From Shewanella litoralis (GTDB taxonomy: Bacteria; Pseudomonadota; Gammaproteobacteria; Enterobacterales; Shewanellaceae): a stretch of DNA of 64,000 nucleotides. The translations under genes and the position numbers were made by a program. Of this stretch, positions 1-8,879 are shown piece by piece. The number at the start of each line of letters is the position of its first letter. The stretch's first letter is position 1. Where the stretch lies: positions 182,174 through 246,173 of the forward strand of contig NZ_WSRZ01000003.1 of assembly GCF_009828585.1 (NCBI RefSeq), given 5' to 3'. A model generated the notes under the pieces. It did no database searches. It had not been told where the DNA came from and saw nothing but the letters and a program-made list of their open reading frames with translations.

Positions 1-486
1 TTAAACGAAGTATTTGTGCCTATTTTGCGTAAGCAATACCCTGAAATTGTCGACTTTTACTTACCGCCAGAAGGCTGTTCGTATCGTATGGCAGTAATAT
101 CGATTCGCAAACAATACCCAGGGCATGCTAAACGGGTCATGATGGGCGCGTGGTCTTTCTTACGCCAATTTATGTACACTAAGTTCATTGTTATTGTTGA
201 TGAGGACGTCAATTGTCGTGATTGGCAAGATGTGATTTGGGCCATTACAACCCGTATGGATCCGACACGCGACACCATGCTAGTCGATAATACCCCCATC
301 GATTATCTCGATTTTGCCTCTCCGGTAGCAGGGTTAGGCTCAAAAATGGGTTTAGATGCAACAAACAAATGGCCAGGTGAAACCACCCGAGAATGGGGTA
401 CGCCAATTGTGATGGACCCAGAGGTCAAACAAAAAGTTGACCAAATTTGGGATGATCTTGGTATTGATGAAAGACCTACGCTGTAA
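1..486 (+). CDS. ubiD: UbiD decarboxylase, C-terminal part
   Basis: This is the 3' end of a reading frame that is open from base 1; the true start lies outside the window. The last ~160 residues match the C-terminal part of UbiD, the prenylated-FMN-dependent 3-octaprenyl-4-hydroxybenzoate carboxy-lyase of ubiquinone synthesis. Recognisable segments are [47 protein letters not shown] and the tail of the WGTPIVMDP region. The gene is followed 82 bases later by fre. The ubiD-fre neighbourhood is also found in Escherichia coli, which supports both calls. Nothing odd is seen in the visible part. Confidence 0.95.
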   Translation, partial: LNEVFVPILRKQYPEIVDFYLPPEGCSYRMAVISIRKQYPGHAKRVMMGAWSFLRQFMYTKFIVIVDEDVNCRDWQDVIWAITTRMDPTRDTMLVDNTPIDYLDFASPVAGLGSKMGLDATNKWPGETTREWGTPIVMDPEVKQKVDQIWDDLGIDERPTL

Positions 487-568
487 CCAGAGTGATCCAA
501 TTAGGATGCTATTGGCTATAAATAATTGAATGACTGATAAAAAGTAAAAAGGCCTTAAAGGACGTTAG

Positions 569-1267
569 ATGAAAACCATTCGTTGTCAGATTGAAAAAGT
601 CACCCCGTTTAATGACGCTGTTTATCAAGTGTTGCTAAAACCAGAAACCGCCTTCGATTTCAAGGCTGGTCAATACTTGTGTGTAGTCATGGGCGAAAAA
701 GACAAACGTCCTTTTTCTATCGCTTCTGCGCCTAATGCTGCGTTAATCGAATTACATATTGGTGCCGCGGTCAGTGAAAGCTACCCAATGCAAGTGGTAG
801 AACGCTTACAAAACGCAACGCATATCGACATTGAAGCCCCTGCTGGTGATGCCTATTTGCGTAACGACAGCCATAGACCTCGTATTTTAATTGCTGGCGG
901 CACAGGCTTTTCATACATTAAAAGTATTGTTGAGCAACAAATTGCTAACGGCGAAACCATCAACACCAAATTGTATTGGGGTTGCCGTAACGAAGATGCC
1001 ATGTACTATCAAGACATTGCCCGTCAATGGCATGCCGAAAACGAATGGTTAGAATTTATCCCAACCATCGAAGAAGTCAGTGACACCTGGCAAGGTAAAC
1101 AAGCCAACCTGCTGGAACAAATTAAGCATGATTTTATCAGCTTAAACGGTTACGACATCTACATCGCTGGTCGCTTTGATATGGTTGGCGCGGCACGTGA
1201 GTTATTCCGCGAACTTGGTGTTGAAGAAGCCCACTTATACGGCGATGCTTTCGCATTCATTAAGTAA
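569..1267 (+). CDS. fre: NAD(P)H-flavin reductase
   Basis: 232-residue soluble flavin reductase of the ferredoxin-NADP reductase fold, which transfers hydride from NAD(P)H to free flavins. The flavin-binding signature RPFSIAS is at about residues 47-53, and the nicotinamide-binding loop GGTGFSYIKS follows at about 109-118. The C-terminal segment DIYIAGRFDMVGAARELF is typical of Fre/LuxG. Length matches the family (~233). The ATG follows AAAGGACG, a good ribosome binding site. It lies just downstream of ubiD as in E. coli, and a Rho-independent terminator follows. Reduced flavin could supply the prenyl-FMN cofactor system, but that link is inference. Confidence 0.95.
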   Translation: MKTIRCQIEKVTPFNDAVYQVLLKPETAFDFKAGQYLCVVMGEKDKRPFSIASAPNAALIELHIGAAVSESYPMQVVERLQNATHIDIEAPAGDAYLRNDSHRPRILIAGGTGFSYIKSIVEQQIANGETINTKLYWGCRNEDAMYYQDIARQWHAENEWLEFIPTIEEVSDTWQGKQANLLEQIKHDFISLNGYDIYIAGRFDMVGAARELFRELGVEEAHLYGDAFAFIK

Positions 1268-1301
1268 GTATTGAGCGTCTGTAACCGCTCATAACGCCTA
1301 T

Positions 1302-1328
1302 AAAAACCGGCAAGTTTGTCGGTTTTTT
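1302..1328 (+). terminator. Rho-independent terminator after fre
   Basis: Inverted repeat AAAAACCGGC / GTCGGTTTTT (one mismatch) with a short loop and a run of seven T, 35 bases after the fre stop codon. Confidence 0.8.
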
Positions 1329-1379
1329 TATCGCATTCAATTTATTATTTTTAGACATTTTTACGATTAAGGTAGCCCG

Positions 1380-1958
1380 ATGAAACTCAGCCAATTAAGC
1401 CAACCTATTTTTGACCACCTATACCGCGATATCTTTGAGTTTCGCAGCACCTTTGATTTACCCGTTAACGACCCAATAAGCCTAGATGACCAGGCAGACA
1501 CCCTGCACACCTCATTAATTATTGAAGAAATGACCGAGTTAGCTGAAGCGGATTCACGGATTGAACAAGCCGATGCAATCGTAGACTCTGTCTATGTATT
1601 AATGGGCCGCCTAGTGCACCTAGGCGCCGCTCTGGTGAGCGATCGCATTGAGGTAAGCTATCTTATCGATTTACTATTAAACGTAGCTAAAAACCGCGAA
1701 ATCGATTTCATAAAATGCTGGGATGAAGTTCACTCTAGTAATATGAGTAAAGTGTGCCGCAATGAGCAAGAACTCGATGAAACCATAGCCCATTACGCCC
1801 AACAAGGTGTTGAAATCGTTGGCAGCAAAAAAGGCGAGTTTATCATCGCTAAGTGCGCTAAAGATGTCGATATGGGGGGTAAAGTGGTTCGCCAGGGCAA
1901 AGTGCTAAAGTCGGTTTATTATCGCCCAGCAGACTTAACGAGCCTAGTGCAAAATTAA
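1380..1958 (+). CDS. MazG/PRA-PH-like nucleotide pyrophosphohydrolase
   Basis: 192-residue protein of the all-alpha NTP pyrophosphohydrolase superfamily (phosphoribosyl-ATP pyrophosphohydrolase-like). The metal-binding pattern is visible as EEMTELAE at about residues 49-56, followed by EQADAIVDSVYVLMG about 10 residues later (ExxE...ExxD type). The downstream segment KCWDEVHSSNMSKVC and the C-terminal GKVLKS...Y.PADL pattern are characteristic of this bacterial and phage subgroup. Such enzymes hydrolyse (d)NTPs or nucleotide derivatives to monophosphates; the substrate cannot be read from sequence. It appears monocistronic, between the fre terminator and a convergent terminator. Confidence 0.8.
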   Translation: MKLSQLSQPIFDHLYRDIFEFRSTFDLPVNDPISLDDQADTLHTSLIIEEMTELAEADSRIEQADAIVDSVYVLMGRLVHLGAALVSDRIEVSYLIDLLLNVAKNREIDFIKCWDEVHSSNMSKVCRNEQELDETIAHYAQQGVEIVGSKKGEFIIAKCAKDVDMGGKVVRQGKVLKSVYYRPADLTSLVQN

Positions 1959-1972
1959 TAGAACTCATTTAC

Positions 1973-2011
1973 CCCATAAAAAATGCGCTTATAATGCGCA
2001 TTTTTTATGGG
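1973..2011. terminator. Bidirectional terminator, 16-bp perfect stem
   Basis: CCCATAAAAAATGCGC is followed by a 7-base loop and its exact reverse complement. The A and T runs inside the arms make it work in both directions between two convergent genes. It ends two bases from the stop codon of the minus-strand gene. Confidence 0.85.
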
Positions 2012-2013
2012 TT

Positions 2014-3033
2014 TTATGCCGCTTGCGATAATTTAGCGCTATTGAGCGTATTCATTAACTGCTGCGGCTCATCGACACTCAAATGTATCACTGTCATCGG
2101 TTCGGGTAACTGCCCCATACCGCCATGGTAAATAACCGGGCGGTTTAATTTAATAGTGACGTTACTTTGCCCGCCACCAATACTTATCGTCTCAGCATCC
2201 TCCTGATGTATTTCGGCTAACGGCTGATTTGTGACATCGGCAATATCAGTCAGATTAATCACCATAAAGCCCCACAAAGAATTGTTAATCACTAAATTAT
2301 CTCTCATTAAATACAACGAGTAATAACGCGACAATCTGTGGTTAGCCACTATAGACATTAAGGTGTAGCCAATAATGCTCGAGACAATAATGGCCACCCA
2401 CTCGCTCCACGACACCAGTAAAAAATAACTGCTACATGATGCAACAATGCAGCCGGTTAACATCAACCACACATGCCAGCGCGCGGCACTCTTAAGGTTA
2501 ATGTTGGCAATTGCTGGCGGATGATTGCGTGAAAACCACGGAATAGAATAAAACCAGTTTGTTGCTTCGCTCGCCATAATCAGCGCAATCGTTAAACTTT
2601 TATCATCGCCTTCACGGTAGGTTTCAACGGCGCCCACTCTAGGGTCGCCCTTAAGCTTGCGTACCTTTAATAATCCACGCACTACACTCACAATCAAATA
2701 CAATTCAATAATGAGTAACACGGCAATAATCGGGTAGCGTAACCAGGCTATAAATTCAAAGTAGTGCGCTATTTCAGCAGGAAAGCTTAACCGTGCAACC
2801 AGGCTGCTTAAACTGAAAATAACAATTATTTTCCACAGTTTTTGAGCACCCTTTTTAATAATGCAATACCAATAACCCAATGGCAGTAGCACAAAATACA
2901 GCGCAGAAATAAGGTACAAAGCTTGTTTGTCTGCATCGTTAGCTAACGTATCTGGCGTCCAGTTAACACCTATCACAAAACTGAATATCATTAAGGCTAA
3001 AAAAACTAACCGGTACTTTATTGTTGCTCTCAT
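2014..3033 (-). CDS. Conserved membrane protein of unknown function
   Basis: 339 residues, not recognised as a named family. The first ~125 residues contain four likely membrane helices (LVFLALMIFSFVIGV, ALYFVLLPLGYWYCII, IIVIFSLSSLVA, IIAVLLIIELYLIVSVV). A soluble stretch of ~65 residues follows (GDPRVGAVETYREGDDKS). Two more helices lie at about 190-232 (WHVWLMLTGCIVASCSSYFLL and WVAIIVSSIIGYTLMSIV). The last ~100 residues are predicted soluble and beta-rich (LVINNSLWGFMVINLTDIADV, TVIHLSV), recalling the PH-like domain that follows membrane helices in some bacterial proteins; that comparison is weak. The gene stands alone between a terminator and an AT-rich intergenic region. Confidence 0.6.
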   Translation of the reverse strand: MRATIKYRLVFLALMIFSFVIGVNWTPDTLANDADKQALYLISALYFVLLPLGYWYCIIKKGAQKLWKIIVIFSLSSLVARLSFPAEIAHYFEFIAWLRYPIIAVLLIIELYLIVSVVRGLLKVRKLKGDPRVGAVETYREGDDKSLTIALIMASEATNWFYSIPWFSRNHPPAIANINLKSAARWHVWLMLTGCIVASCSSYFLLVSWSEWVAIIVSSIIGYTLMSIVANHRLSRYYSLYLMRDNLVINNSLWGFMVINLTDIADVTNQPLAEIHQEDAETISIGGGQSNVTIKLNRPVIYHGGMGQLPEPMTVIHLSVDEPQQLMNTLNSAKLSQAA

Positions 3034-3238
3034 TCAAAACTCATCCTTGGGCTATTTTAATCAAATTAATACCGTGTTCTAAGTAACCTAAACTCAGGTT
3101 AAGCATAGATATTGGGGCAATATAAATTTAAACAAGTTGTTAACATAACAATAAAAGTGACCAGTAAGACTAATGATTGCATGTAAAGTTGTTACAAGAA
3201 ATGACCGATATCTATGAGCTCGCTTTATCTAGCTTAAG

Positions 3239-4168
3239 TTAATCAGTACGTTTAAATAGCCACGACAAACCGTGAATCGCTGTCGTTGGAAACGCCATTG
3301 AATGATCTGCTTCTGGGATAACCAAGAGTTTTAATTGCAATGTACCCGCGTGAGTAGAGGGATGAGATTGAAGGATTTGATAGAATGCCTGCGCATCAGC
3401 CACCATTTGATGCTTGTTGTGGGTATAAGGCGGTCTTTCTAATTCACCAATACCAATAAAGACCTTAGCGGACAAGGCTGGCATTTGGTTAAAATTTTGA
3501 ATAAATCGCTGTAATAAGTGCTTATTATCAAACCACAATGAAGGGCTGCCCAGCACATAGTTGGAAAATAATGCAGGTTGCTCCAGTAACACATATGCAC
3601 CAAATAACCCGCCGAGCGAATTCCCCATAAAGGTATTTTGTTGAGTATCAACTCGATATTGATGTTCAACAAAAGGCATTACAGTGTCGCGTATAAAGCG
3701 GAGATGTCGCTTTGCCTCACCCGTGTTGAGCTTCCAGCTAGAGTCATGGCTTGGAGTATAATCTCGAATACGACTAGACGCCCCTTTACTGCCCTTTTGA
3801 TAGCCAATAGCGACCAAAATCGCCTGATGCATCGCATTGCTATTCATGGGGAATCGCGTTGCGCCAGAGACAACTTGCATACTGTACATACCATCGGTCA
3901 TGTAGATAACAGGGTAATGGTGCGTGCTATTTTGCTGATAATTTTTAGGTAATTTGACCATCAACTGATAGTCACGACTGTCATCTTTAAGGGTAAACTG
4001 ACGGGTGCGGGGAATATTAACTACAGCAGCTGACGCATATACTTCGGCCCACTGACTCGCAAGTTGTGATGGTACATTGTGGCTGTTTTCAGCACTAGCA
4101 ACCAAACTATAAAGTGATAAATAGCCACAACACAACAAGCCAACAAAATGATATAGCGTATTCATCAT
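3239..4168 (-). CDS. Secreted alpha/beta-hydrolase esterase (Fes/IroE-like)
   Basis: About 309 residues. An N-terminal signal peptide (LYHFVGLLCCGYLSLYSLVASA) suggests export. The fold is that of the esterase-D / enterobactin-esterase-like group: the nucleophile elbow GNSLGG is present, YPVIYMTDGMYS sits near the N-terminus, and a C-terminal ADHSMAF supplies the likely catalytic His. No siderophore genes or clear Fur site lie nearby, so the substrate is unassigned. The codon chain opens at TTG 4174, but ATG at 4168 (or the adjacent 4165) gives the better signal peptide and is preferred. It is followed by ubiA on the same strand after 33 bases of which none is clearly regulatory. Confidence 0.75.
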   Translation of the reverse strand: MMNTLYHFVGLLCCGYLSLYSLVASAENSHNVPSQLASQWAEVYASAAVVNIPRTRQFTLKDDSRDYQLMVKLPKNYQQNSTHHYPVIYMTDGMYSMQVVSGATRFPMNSNAMHQAILVAIGYQKGSKGASSRIRDYTPSHDSSWKLNTGEAKRHLRFIRDTVMPFVEHQYRVDTQQNTFMGNSLGGLFGAYVLLEQPALFSNYVLGSPSLWFDNKHLLQRFIQNFNQMPALSAKVFIGIGELERPPYTHNKHQMVADAQAFYQILQSHPSTHAGTLQLKLLVIPEADHSMAFPTTAIHGLSWLFKRTD

Positions 4169-4200
4169 GTTCAAGCATCCATGCCCATATCAGTAACGAA

Positions 4201-5061
4201 CTAAACGAGATAATCTAGCGACAGTGCGATAAACAGTACCATCCCAGCCCAATTATTATTTAAAAAAGCCTTAAAACAGGGTGCTCGCTCGCGGCGATAA
4301 ATAAGCCCTTGTTGGTAAACAGCGAAACCAATAAAGCTCACAATGCCTAAAGCGTAAATCACGCCACGCTCGGCCAATACGCCAGCCATCACAAAACAAC
4401 CTAAAGCCGCTAATTGAAACAAGCCGATAATATGTCGATCAAAGCGTCCAAATAAAATCGCAGTAGACTTAATCCCAACCTTTAAATCGTCATCACGATC
4501 GACCATGGCATACATGGTGTCGTACGCGACAGTCCAGCACCAATTAGCCATAAACAGCCACCAGGCTTCGACTGGGACCTCGCCTAATTGCGCGGCGTAC
4601 GCCATCGGTATAGACCAACTCCACACTATGCCTAAAAACATCTGTGGCATATTGGTTACCCGTTTCATAAACGGGTACATCACGGTTAAAATAATACCAA
4701 CAATCGACAGTTGCACCACCAGCGGATTAAGCCATAACACTAAGCTAAACGCGGCCAATCCCAGCACCACAAATAAGCTTAGCGCCTCTTTAACACTGAC
4801 TTCGCCCGACACCAATGGGCGCATATTGGTGCGCTCTACATGGGCATCTAAATTACGGTCAGCATAGTCATTAATAATGCAACCGTTGGCGCGCATAATG
4901 ACAACACCCACAATAAAAATAAGCAGTACACTAGTGTATGGCATACCTTGCGCTGCTAATACTAGTGCCATTAAACAAGGCCAAAGTAAAAGTAACGTAC
5001 CTATGGGTCGATCGATTCGCATTAATCGTGCATAAGCACGAAGTTTGTCTTGCAATGACAT
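4201..5061 (-). CDS. ubiA: 4-hydroxybenzoate octaprenyltransferase
   Basis: 286-residue integral membrane prenyltransferase that attaches the polyprenyl chain to 4-hydroxybenzoate in ubiquinone synthesis. It has the family's first Asp-rich signature [15 protein letters not shown] (about residues 64-78), the second [12 protein letters not shown] (about 180-191), and the N-terminal [16 protein letters not shown]. Length agrees with E. coli UbiA (290). Together with ubiD at the left edge, two ubiquinone genes lie within 5 kb, although they are on opposite strands and not in one operon. uvrD lies upstream on the same strand, 36 bases away. Confidence 0.96.
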   Translation of the reverse strand: MSLQDKLRAYARLMRIDRPIGTLLLLWPCLMALVLAAQGMPYTSVLLIFIVGVVIMRANGCIINDYADRNLDAHVERTNMRPLVSGEVSVKEALSLFVVLGLAAFSLVLWLNPLVVQLSIVGIILTVMYPFMKRVTNMPQMFLGIVWSWSIPMAYAAQLGEVPVEAWWLFMANWCWTVAYDTMYAMVDRDDDLKVGIKSTAILFGRFDRHIIGLFQLAALGCFVMAGVLAERGVIYALGIVSFIGFAVYQQGLIYRRERAPCFKAFLNNNWAGMVLFIALSLDYLV

Positions 5062-5097
5062 CTATGTCACATCTCCATGATTTCGCATGTTGACAGC

Positions 5098-7287
5098 TTA
5101 ACAACGCTCTAACTTAGCTAATGATACCAATAACCATTTACTGCCAAAATCAACGAAATTAACTTGAACACGGCCTTTTTCACCTGAACCTTCAAAGCTG
5201 GTTACAACCCCTTCACCAAACTTAAAGTGTTTCACTTTAGAACCCACTTTGTGGCCTGTGTCATTAAAACCATGAGGTTTTTTGGTTGCTGTTACCGCAA
5301 CGGCACGCGCAGGGAATCTCTGACTGATTGAAGGTGTCACCTGAGCGCGAATGCGGATTTGCTCGACAAACTTTTCAGGAATTTCATTAATAAAGCGTGA
5401 CGGACTCGCATAATCTTCACGGCCATAAATACGACGCGACTCTGCATAGCTGATGTACAACTTCTGCATGGCGCGTGTCATACCGACATAGCACAAACGG
5501 CGCTCTTCATCTAAACGATCGCCTTCATCTAGCGCCATTTTGCTCGGGAACAAGCCTTCCTCAACACCCGCCATAAACACCATCGGAAATTCAAGTCCTT
5601 TGGCAGAGTGTAATGTCATTAACTGAACAGCATCAGTAAATGCGTCAGCCTGGCCTTCACCAGCTTCTAATGCCGCATGCGATAAAAAGGCATTTAGCTC
5701 GCCCATATCTTCAAGCTCTTCTGGCATTTCAAAACTGCGCGCAGCTGTGACTAATTCGTTTAAGTTTTCAATACGCGCCTGGGCTTTTTCGCCTTTTTCA
5801 GCTTCGTACATGGTCCGTAAACCCGAACGTTCAATCACGCTATCGGCCATACGATACAGCAACATATCCGCAGTATCGGTGCGCATCGCAATGATAAGCT
5901 CCATAAAGCCACGCACAGCATTGGCAGCGCGGCCAGCTAATACCTTTTCTTCAATCAAACGCACACTGGCTTGCCACAATGTTAACTGATGCTGTCTGGC
6001 GGTCGATCGCACAATATCTAACGTGCGATCGCCAATTCCACGTGCAGGTGTATTCACTACACGTTCAAATGCGGCATCATCATCTTTGTTATTAATAAGA
6101 CGCATGTAACCCATTGCATCTTTAATTTCCTGGCGTTCGAAGAAGCGTAAACCACCGTAAATTCGGTAAGCTAAGCCTTTGTGCAAAAAAGCTTCTTCGA
6201 GCACACGTGACTGCGCATTTGAGCGATATAAAATAGCGCATTCGCTTAAACTACCGCCTTTTTCTTGCCAGTCACTAATGCGCGCGACAATGAACTTGGC
6301 TTCGTCCATTTCATTAAAAGCACAATAAACTGAAATAGGTTCGCCATCTTTATCTTCGGTCCATAACTCTTTACCTAAACGGTCAGGGTTATTGGCAATC
6401 ACCGCGTTTGAGGCATTCAAAATATTTGCCGATGAGCGGTAGTTTTGCTCTAAGCGGATAGTTTGTGCACCAGAAAAGTCTTTCAAGAAACGATGTAAGT
6501 TTTCAATTTGTGCACCGCGCCATCCATAAATAGACTGATCGTCATCACCGACAATCATCACGTTTGCCGTATTACCCGCAAGCACACGGATCCAAGCATA
6601 TTGAATGGCGTTAGTATCTTGGAATTCGTCAACCAAAATATGACGAAAACGTTCTTGATAATGCGCTAACAAGTGTGGCTTATTGAGCCATAATTCATGA
6701 GCACGTAATAAGATTTCAGCAAAGTCGACTAAGCCTGCACGGTCACAAGACTCTTGATAAACCTTATAAATATTCAGTAAATTTTGTTCAATAGGAAACC
6801 CGCCCGCATCGATATGCTTTGGGCGTAAACCTTGGTCTTTTTTACCGTTAATGTAACCTTGAGCCTGACGAGGAGGATATTGTTTCTCATCTAAGTTTAG
6901 GCTTTTAAGAATGCGTTTAAGCAAACGTAACTGGTCGTCAGAATCAATAATCTGGAAAGTTTGCGGTAAATTTGCGTCTTGATAATGAGTACGTAATAAC
7001 CGGTGGGCTAGCCCGTGGAAGGTGCCTATCCACATCCGCCCCATGTTAGTACCAACGACTTTTTCCACGCGCTCACGCATTTCTGCAGCCGCTTTATTGG
7101 TAAAGGTCACCGCTAAAATTGAATATGGACTTTGTTGCTCTACTTGCATTAACCATGCAATACGATGGGTTAACACACGGGTTTTACCACTGCCGGCACC
7201 CGCTAACACCAACATATTCGAAAGTGGCGCGCCAACTGCCTCACGCTGCTTATCGTTTAGGCCGTCTAATAATGATGATACGTCCAT
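5098..7287 (-). CDS. uvrD: DNA helicase II
   Basis: 729-residue superfamily 1A 3'-5' helicase of nucleotide-excision and mismatch repair. Motifs in order: Walker A AGAGSGKT, DEFQDTN (motif II), GDDDQSIYGWRGA (III), QNYRSS (IV), TLHSAKGLEF (V) and EERRLCYVGMTRA (VI). The C-terminal GSKVKHFKFGEGVV...VNFVDFGSKWL is the Tudor-like domain that contacts RNA polymerase in E. coli. The frame opens earlier, but ATG at 7287 is preferred because TGGGAGG precedes it and the protein then starts MDVSSLLDGLNDKQ as in the family. A repeat element ends only 29 bases upstream, so part of the promoter probably lies in or at the edge of that element. Confidence 0.96.
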   Translation of the reverse strand: MDVSSLLDGLNDKQREAVGAPLSNMLVLAGAGSGKTRVLTHRIAWLMQVEQQSPYSILAVTFTNKAAAEMRERVEKVVGTNMGRMWIGTFHGLAHRLLRTHYQDANLPQTFQIIDSDDQLRLLKRILKSLNLDEKQYPPRQAQGYINGKKDQGLRPKHIDAGGFPIEQNLLNIYKVYQESCDRAGLVDFAEILLRAHELWLNKPHLLAHYQERFRHILVDEFQDTNAIQYAWIRVLAGNTANVMIVGDDDQSIYGWRGAQIENLHRFLKDFSGAQTIRLEQNYRSSANILNASNAVIANNPDRLGKELWTEDKDGEPISVYCAFNEMDEAKFIVARISDWQEKGGSLSECAILYRSNAQSRVLEEAFLHKGLAYRIYGGLRFFERQEIKDAMGYMRLINNKDDDAAFERVVNTPARGIGDRTLDIVRSTARQHQLTLWQASVRLIEEKVLAGRAANAVRGFMELIIAMRTDTADMLLYRMADSVIERSGLRTMYEAEKGEKAQARIENLNELVTAARSFEMPEELEDMGELNAFLSHAALEAGEGQADAFTDAVQLMTLHSAKGLEFPMVFMAGVEEGLFPSKMALDEGDRLDEERRLCYVGMTRAMQKLYISYAESRRIYGREDYASPSRFINEIPEKFVEQIRIRAQVTPSISQRFPARAVAVTATKKPHGFNDTGHKVGSKVKHFKFGEGVVTSFEGSGEKGRVQVNFVDFGSKWLLVSLAKLERC

Positions 7288-7316
7288 TTTTCCTCCCAGA
7301 AATCTGCGAGGCATTA

Positions 7317-7609
7317 TATACCCAATCAACCTGAAGATATATGTTTCAGAGCTTTACCGTGTTTTCAATACTAGGCGTGTTAATGCGGTAATGCAGGCGC
7401 CTTATAAATTAGCGCAACAACACTCTTGATTTAAAATCAGAGGAACACGGTGAAACTCCCAAAAGGTAAGTTTTACACGCGTTTATGCTGCGGCTTTTGT
7501 TAATTTAGCTGATTTTGGAAAGGAAATAATCATTACCCGCAATCAATGCCTTGCTTAAACGCGTGTAAATTCTTGCTGAAATCGAACATCTTCAGGTTGT
7601 TTGGGTATA
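7317..7609. repeat. Interspersed MITE-like element, copy A
   Basis: About 293 bp, bounded by TATACCCAATCAACCTGAAG and its imperfect reverse complement ending GGGTATA. Two internal inverted pairs are present: GCTTTACCGTG (near 7351) with CACGGTGAAAC (near 7446), and TTTACACGCGTTTA (7472-7485) with TAAACGCGTGTAAA (7556-7569). It contains no credible gene. Same orientation as copy C, opposite to copies B and D. It fills the space between uvrD and the LysR gene. Confidence 0.85.
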
Positions 7610-7769
7610 TATCAATTAGCGTTGGAAAACCCTGCAGTAGTTTACCTAATGGGGGCAAGAACACTTGAAAACAGCGAGTGGCGCGACTTAGGGCGTGATC
7701 CCCACTAAATTGACAATAACAATCACCAAAATTACTATACAAAATAAGAGACTTACTTAGGCTGACACA

Positions 7770-8642
7770 TTGAACATCAAAGATTTAGAACTGTTTATTG
7801 CCGTGGCTAAATTAGGTAGCTTTTCTAAGGCAGCCAAATCACTTGATACTCGCCGCGCATTGGTGAGTCGGCGCATTGCTGATCTAGAAAAACAACTTGG
7901 TGCCCCGCTATTTACCCGCACCACTCGCGTGATGGACTTAACCGAATCAGGTAAACGTTATTTAGCCCAAATAACCCCTTTGGTTAGCCAGCTAAACCAT
8001 GCTGGGGACGTATTTAAACATCGGCACGACGACGTACAAGGCAAACTCAGAATTGGCTTACAACCATTTGTTGATAAGTTAATGGATAAGCACATCGCCA
8101 ACTTTGTGCATACGTACCCGCAAGTACAATTAGAAGTCTTTATTGTGCCAGGACAACACCAGGACATAAAACGCTTAAATTTAGACTGTATGATCAATGC
8201 TGGGGCAGTGAGTAAAGGCAATATAGCCAAACAAAAACTCATGACGTTTGAGCGAAAAATGTATGCCAGTAGCGTATACCTGGAAAAATCATCTGTGATA
8301 GAAACCATTGACGATTTACATTACCACTCTCTACTTGGGTATCGTGATGCCGAAGGCACTTTAGAGCATCAATGGAATTTCCAGCACATAAACGTGAGTG
8401 CCAACTATAAAATTATTTGCAGTGATTACAACTCCTTGTATCACTTTTGTCTCGGCGGCGCGGGGATTACTCTCCTCCCCAAAGTCATTGCAGTTGATGC
8501 CGTTGAAAATCAGCAGCTCATCAATGTATTGCCAGAATTAAGTGCAGGATTTACCGATATCAATATTCTCTCACCCAAAGACAGCGCACCGTCGCCAGTT
8601 GCCAAAGTGTTTGTTGAACACCTATGCAATATCGTTAAATAA
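7770..8642 (+). CDS. LysR-family transcriptional regulator
   Basis: 290 residues. A winged helix-turn-helix occupies residues 1-60 (DLELFIAVAKLGSFSKAAKSL...RRALVSRRIADLEKQLGAPLFTRTTR), followed by a LysR substrate-binding domain at about 90-285. It resembles the CrgA/AaeR-type subgroup by the short linker and the single-residue LTESG transition. The start is TTG at 7770; no nearby in-frame ATG keeps the conserved N-terminus, so the TTG is accepted. The divergent neighbour is uvrD, which is not a usual LysR target, so its regulon is unknown. Promoter signals would have to lie in the 160 bases after repeat copy A. Confidence 0.88.
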   Translation: MNIKDLELFIAVAKLGSFSKAAKSLDTRRALVSRRIADLEKQLGAPLFTRTTRVMDLTESGKRYLAQITPLVSQLNHAGDVFKHRHDDVQGKLRIGLQPFVDKLMDKHIANFVHTYPQVQLEVFIVPGQHQDIKRLNLDCMINAGAVSKGNIAKQKLMTFERKMYASSVYLEKSSVIETIDDLHYHSLLGYRDAEGTLEHQWNFQHINVSANYKIICSDYNSLYHFCLGGAGITLLPKVIAVDAVENQQLINVLPELSAGFTDINILSPKDSAPSPVAKVFVEHLCNIVK

Positions 8643-8757
8643 CCTGAGCTCAGGTTAAATAGTGACACTAACCTCGGCGAAACCCAGCTAAACCCAACTT
8701 AACCCAGCAAGGTCAACGTATCGAAAATTTAGGGGACTAAAACGAGGACTTATAAAA

Positions 8758-8788
8758 TACAAAAAAGGGTCAGCATTGCTGCTGGCCC
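8758..8788 (-). terminator. Terminator of the stomatin operon
   Basis: Read on the minus strand, GGGCCAGCA and TGCTGACCC pair (one G-T) and are followed by TTTTTTGT. It lies about 90 bases after the stop of the last SPFH gene. Confidence 0.65.
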
Positions 8789-8879
8789 CTCTTAAATAAC
8801 ATCATTGGTACAATACAGCGTTTCTACCCAGCGGATAACCTACTGAATGGTGCATCGTAACCACCTATTTTTTAACAAC

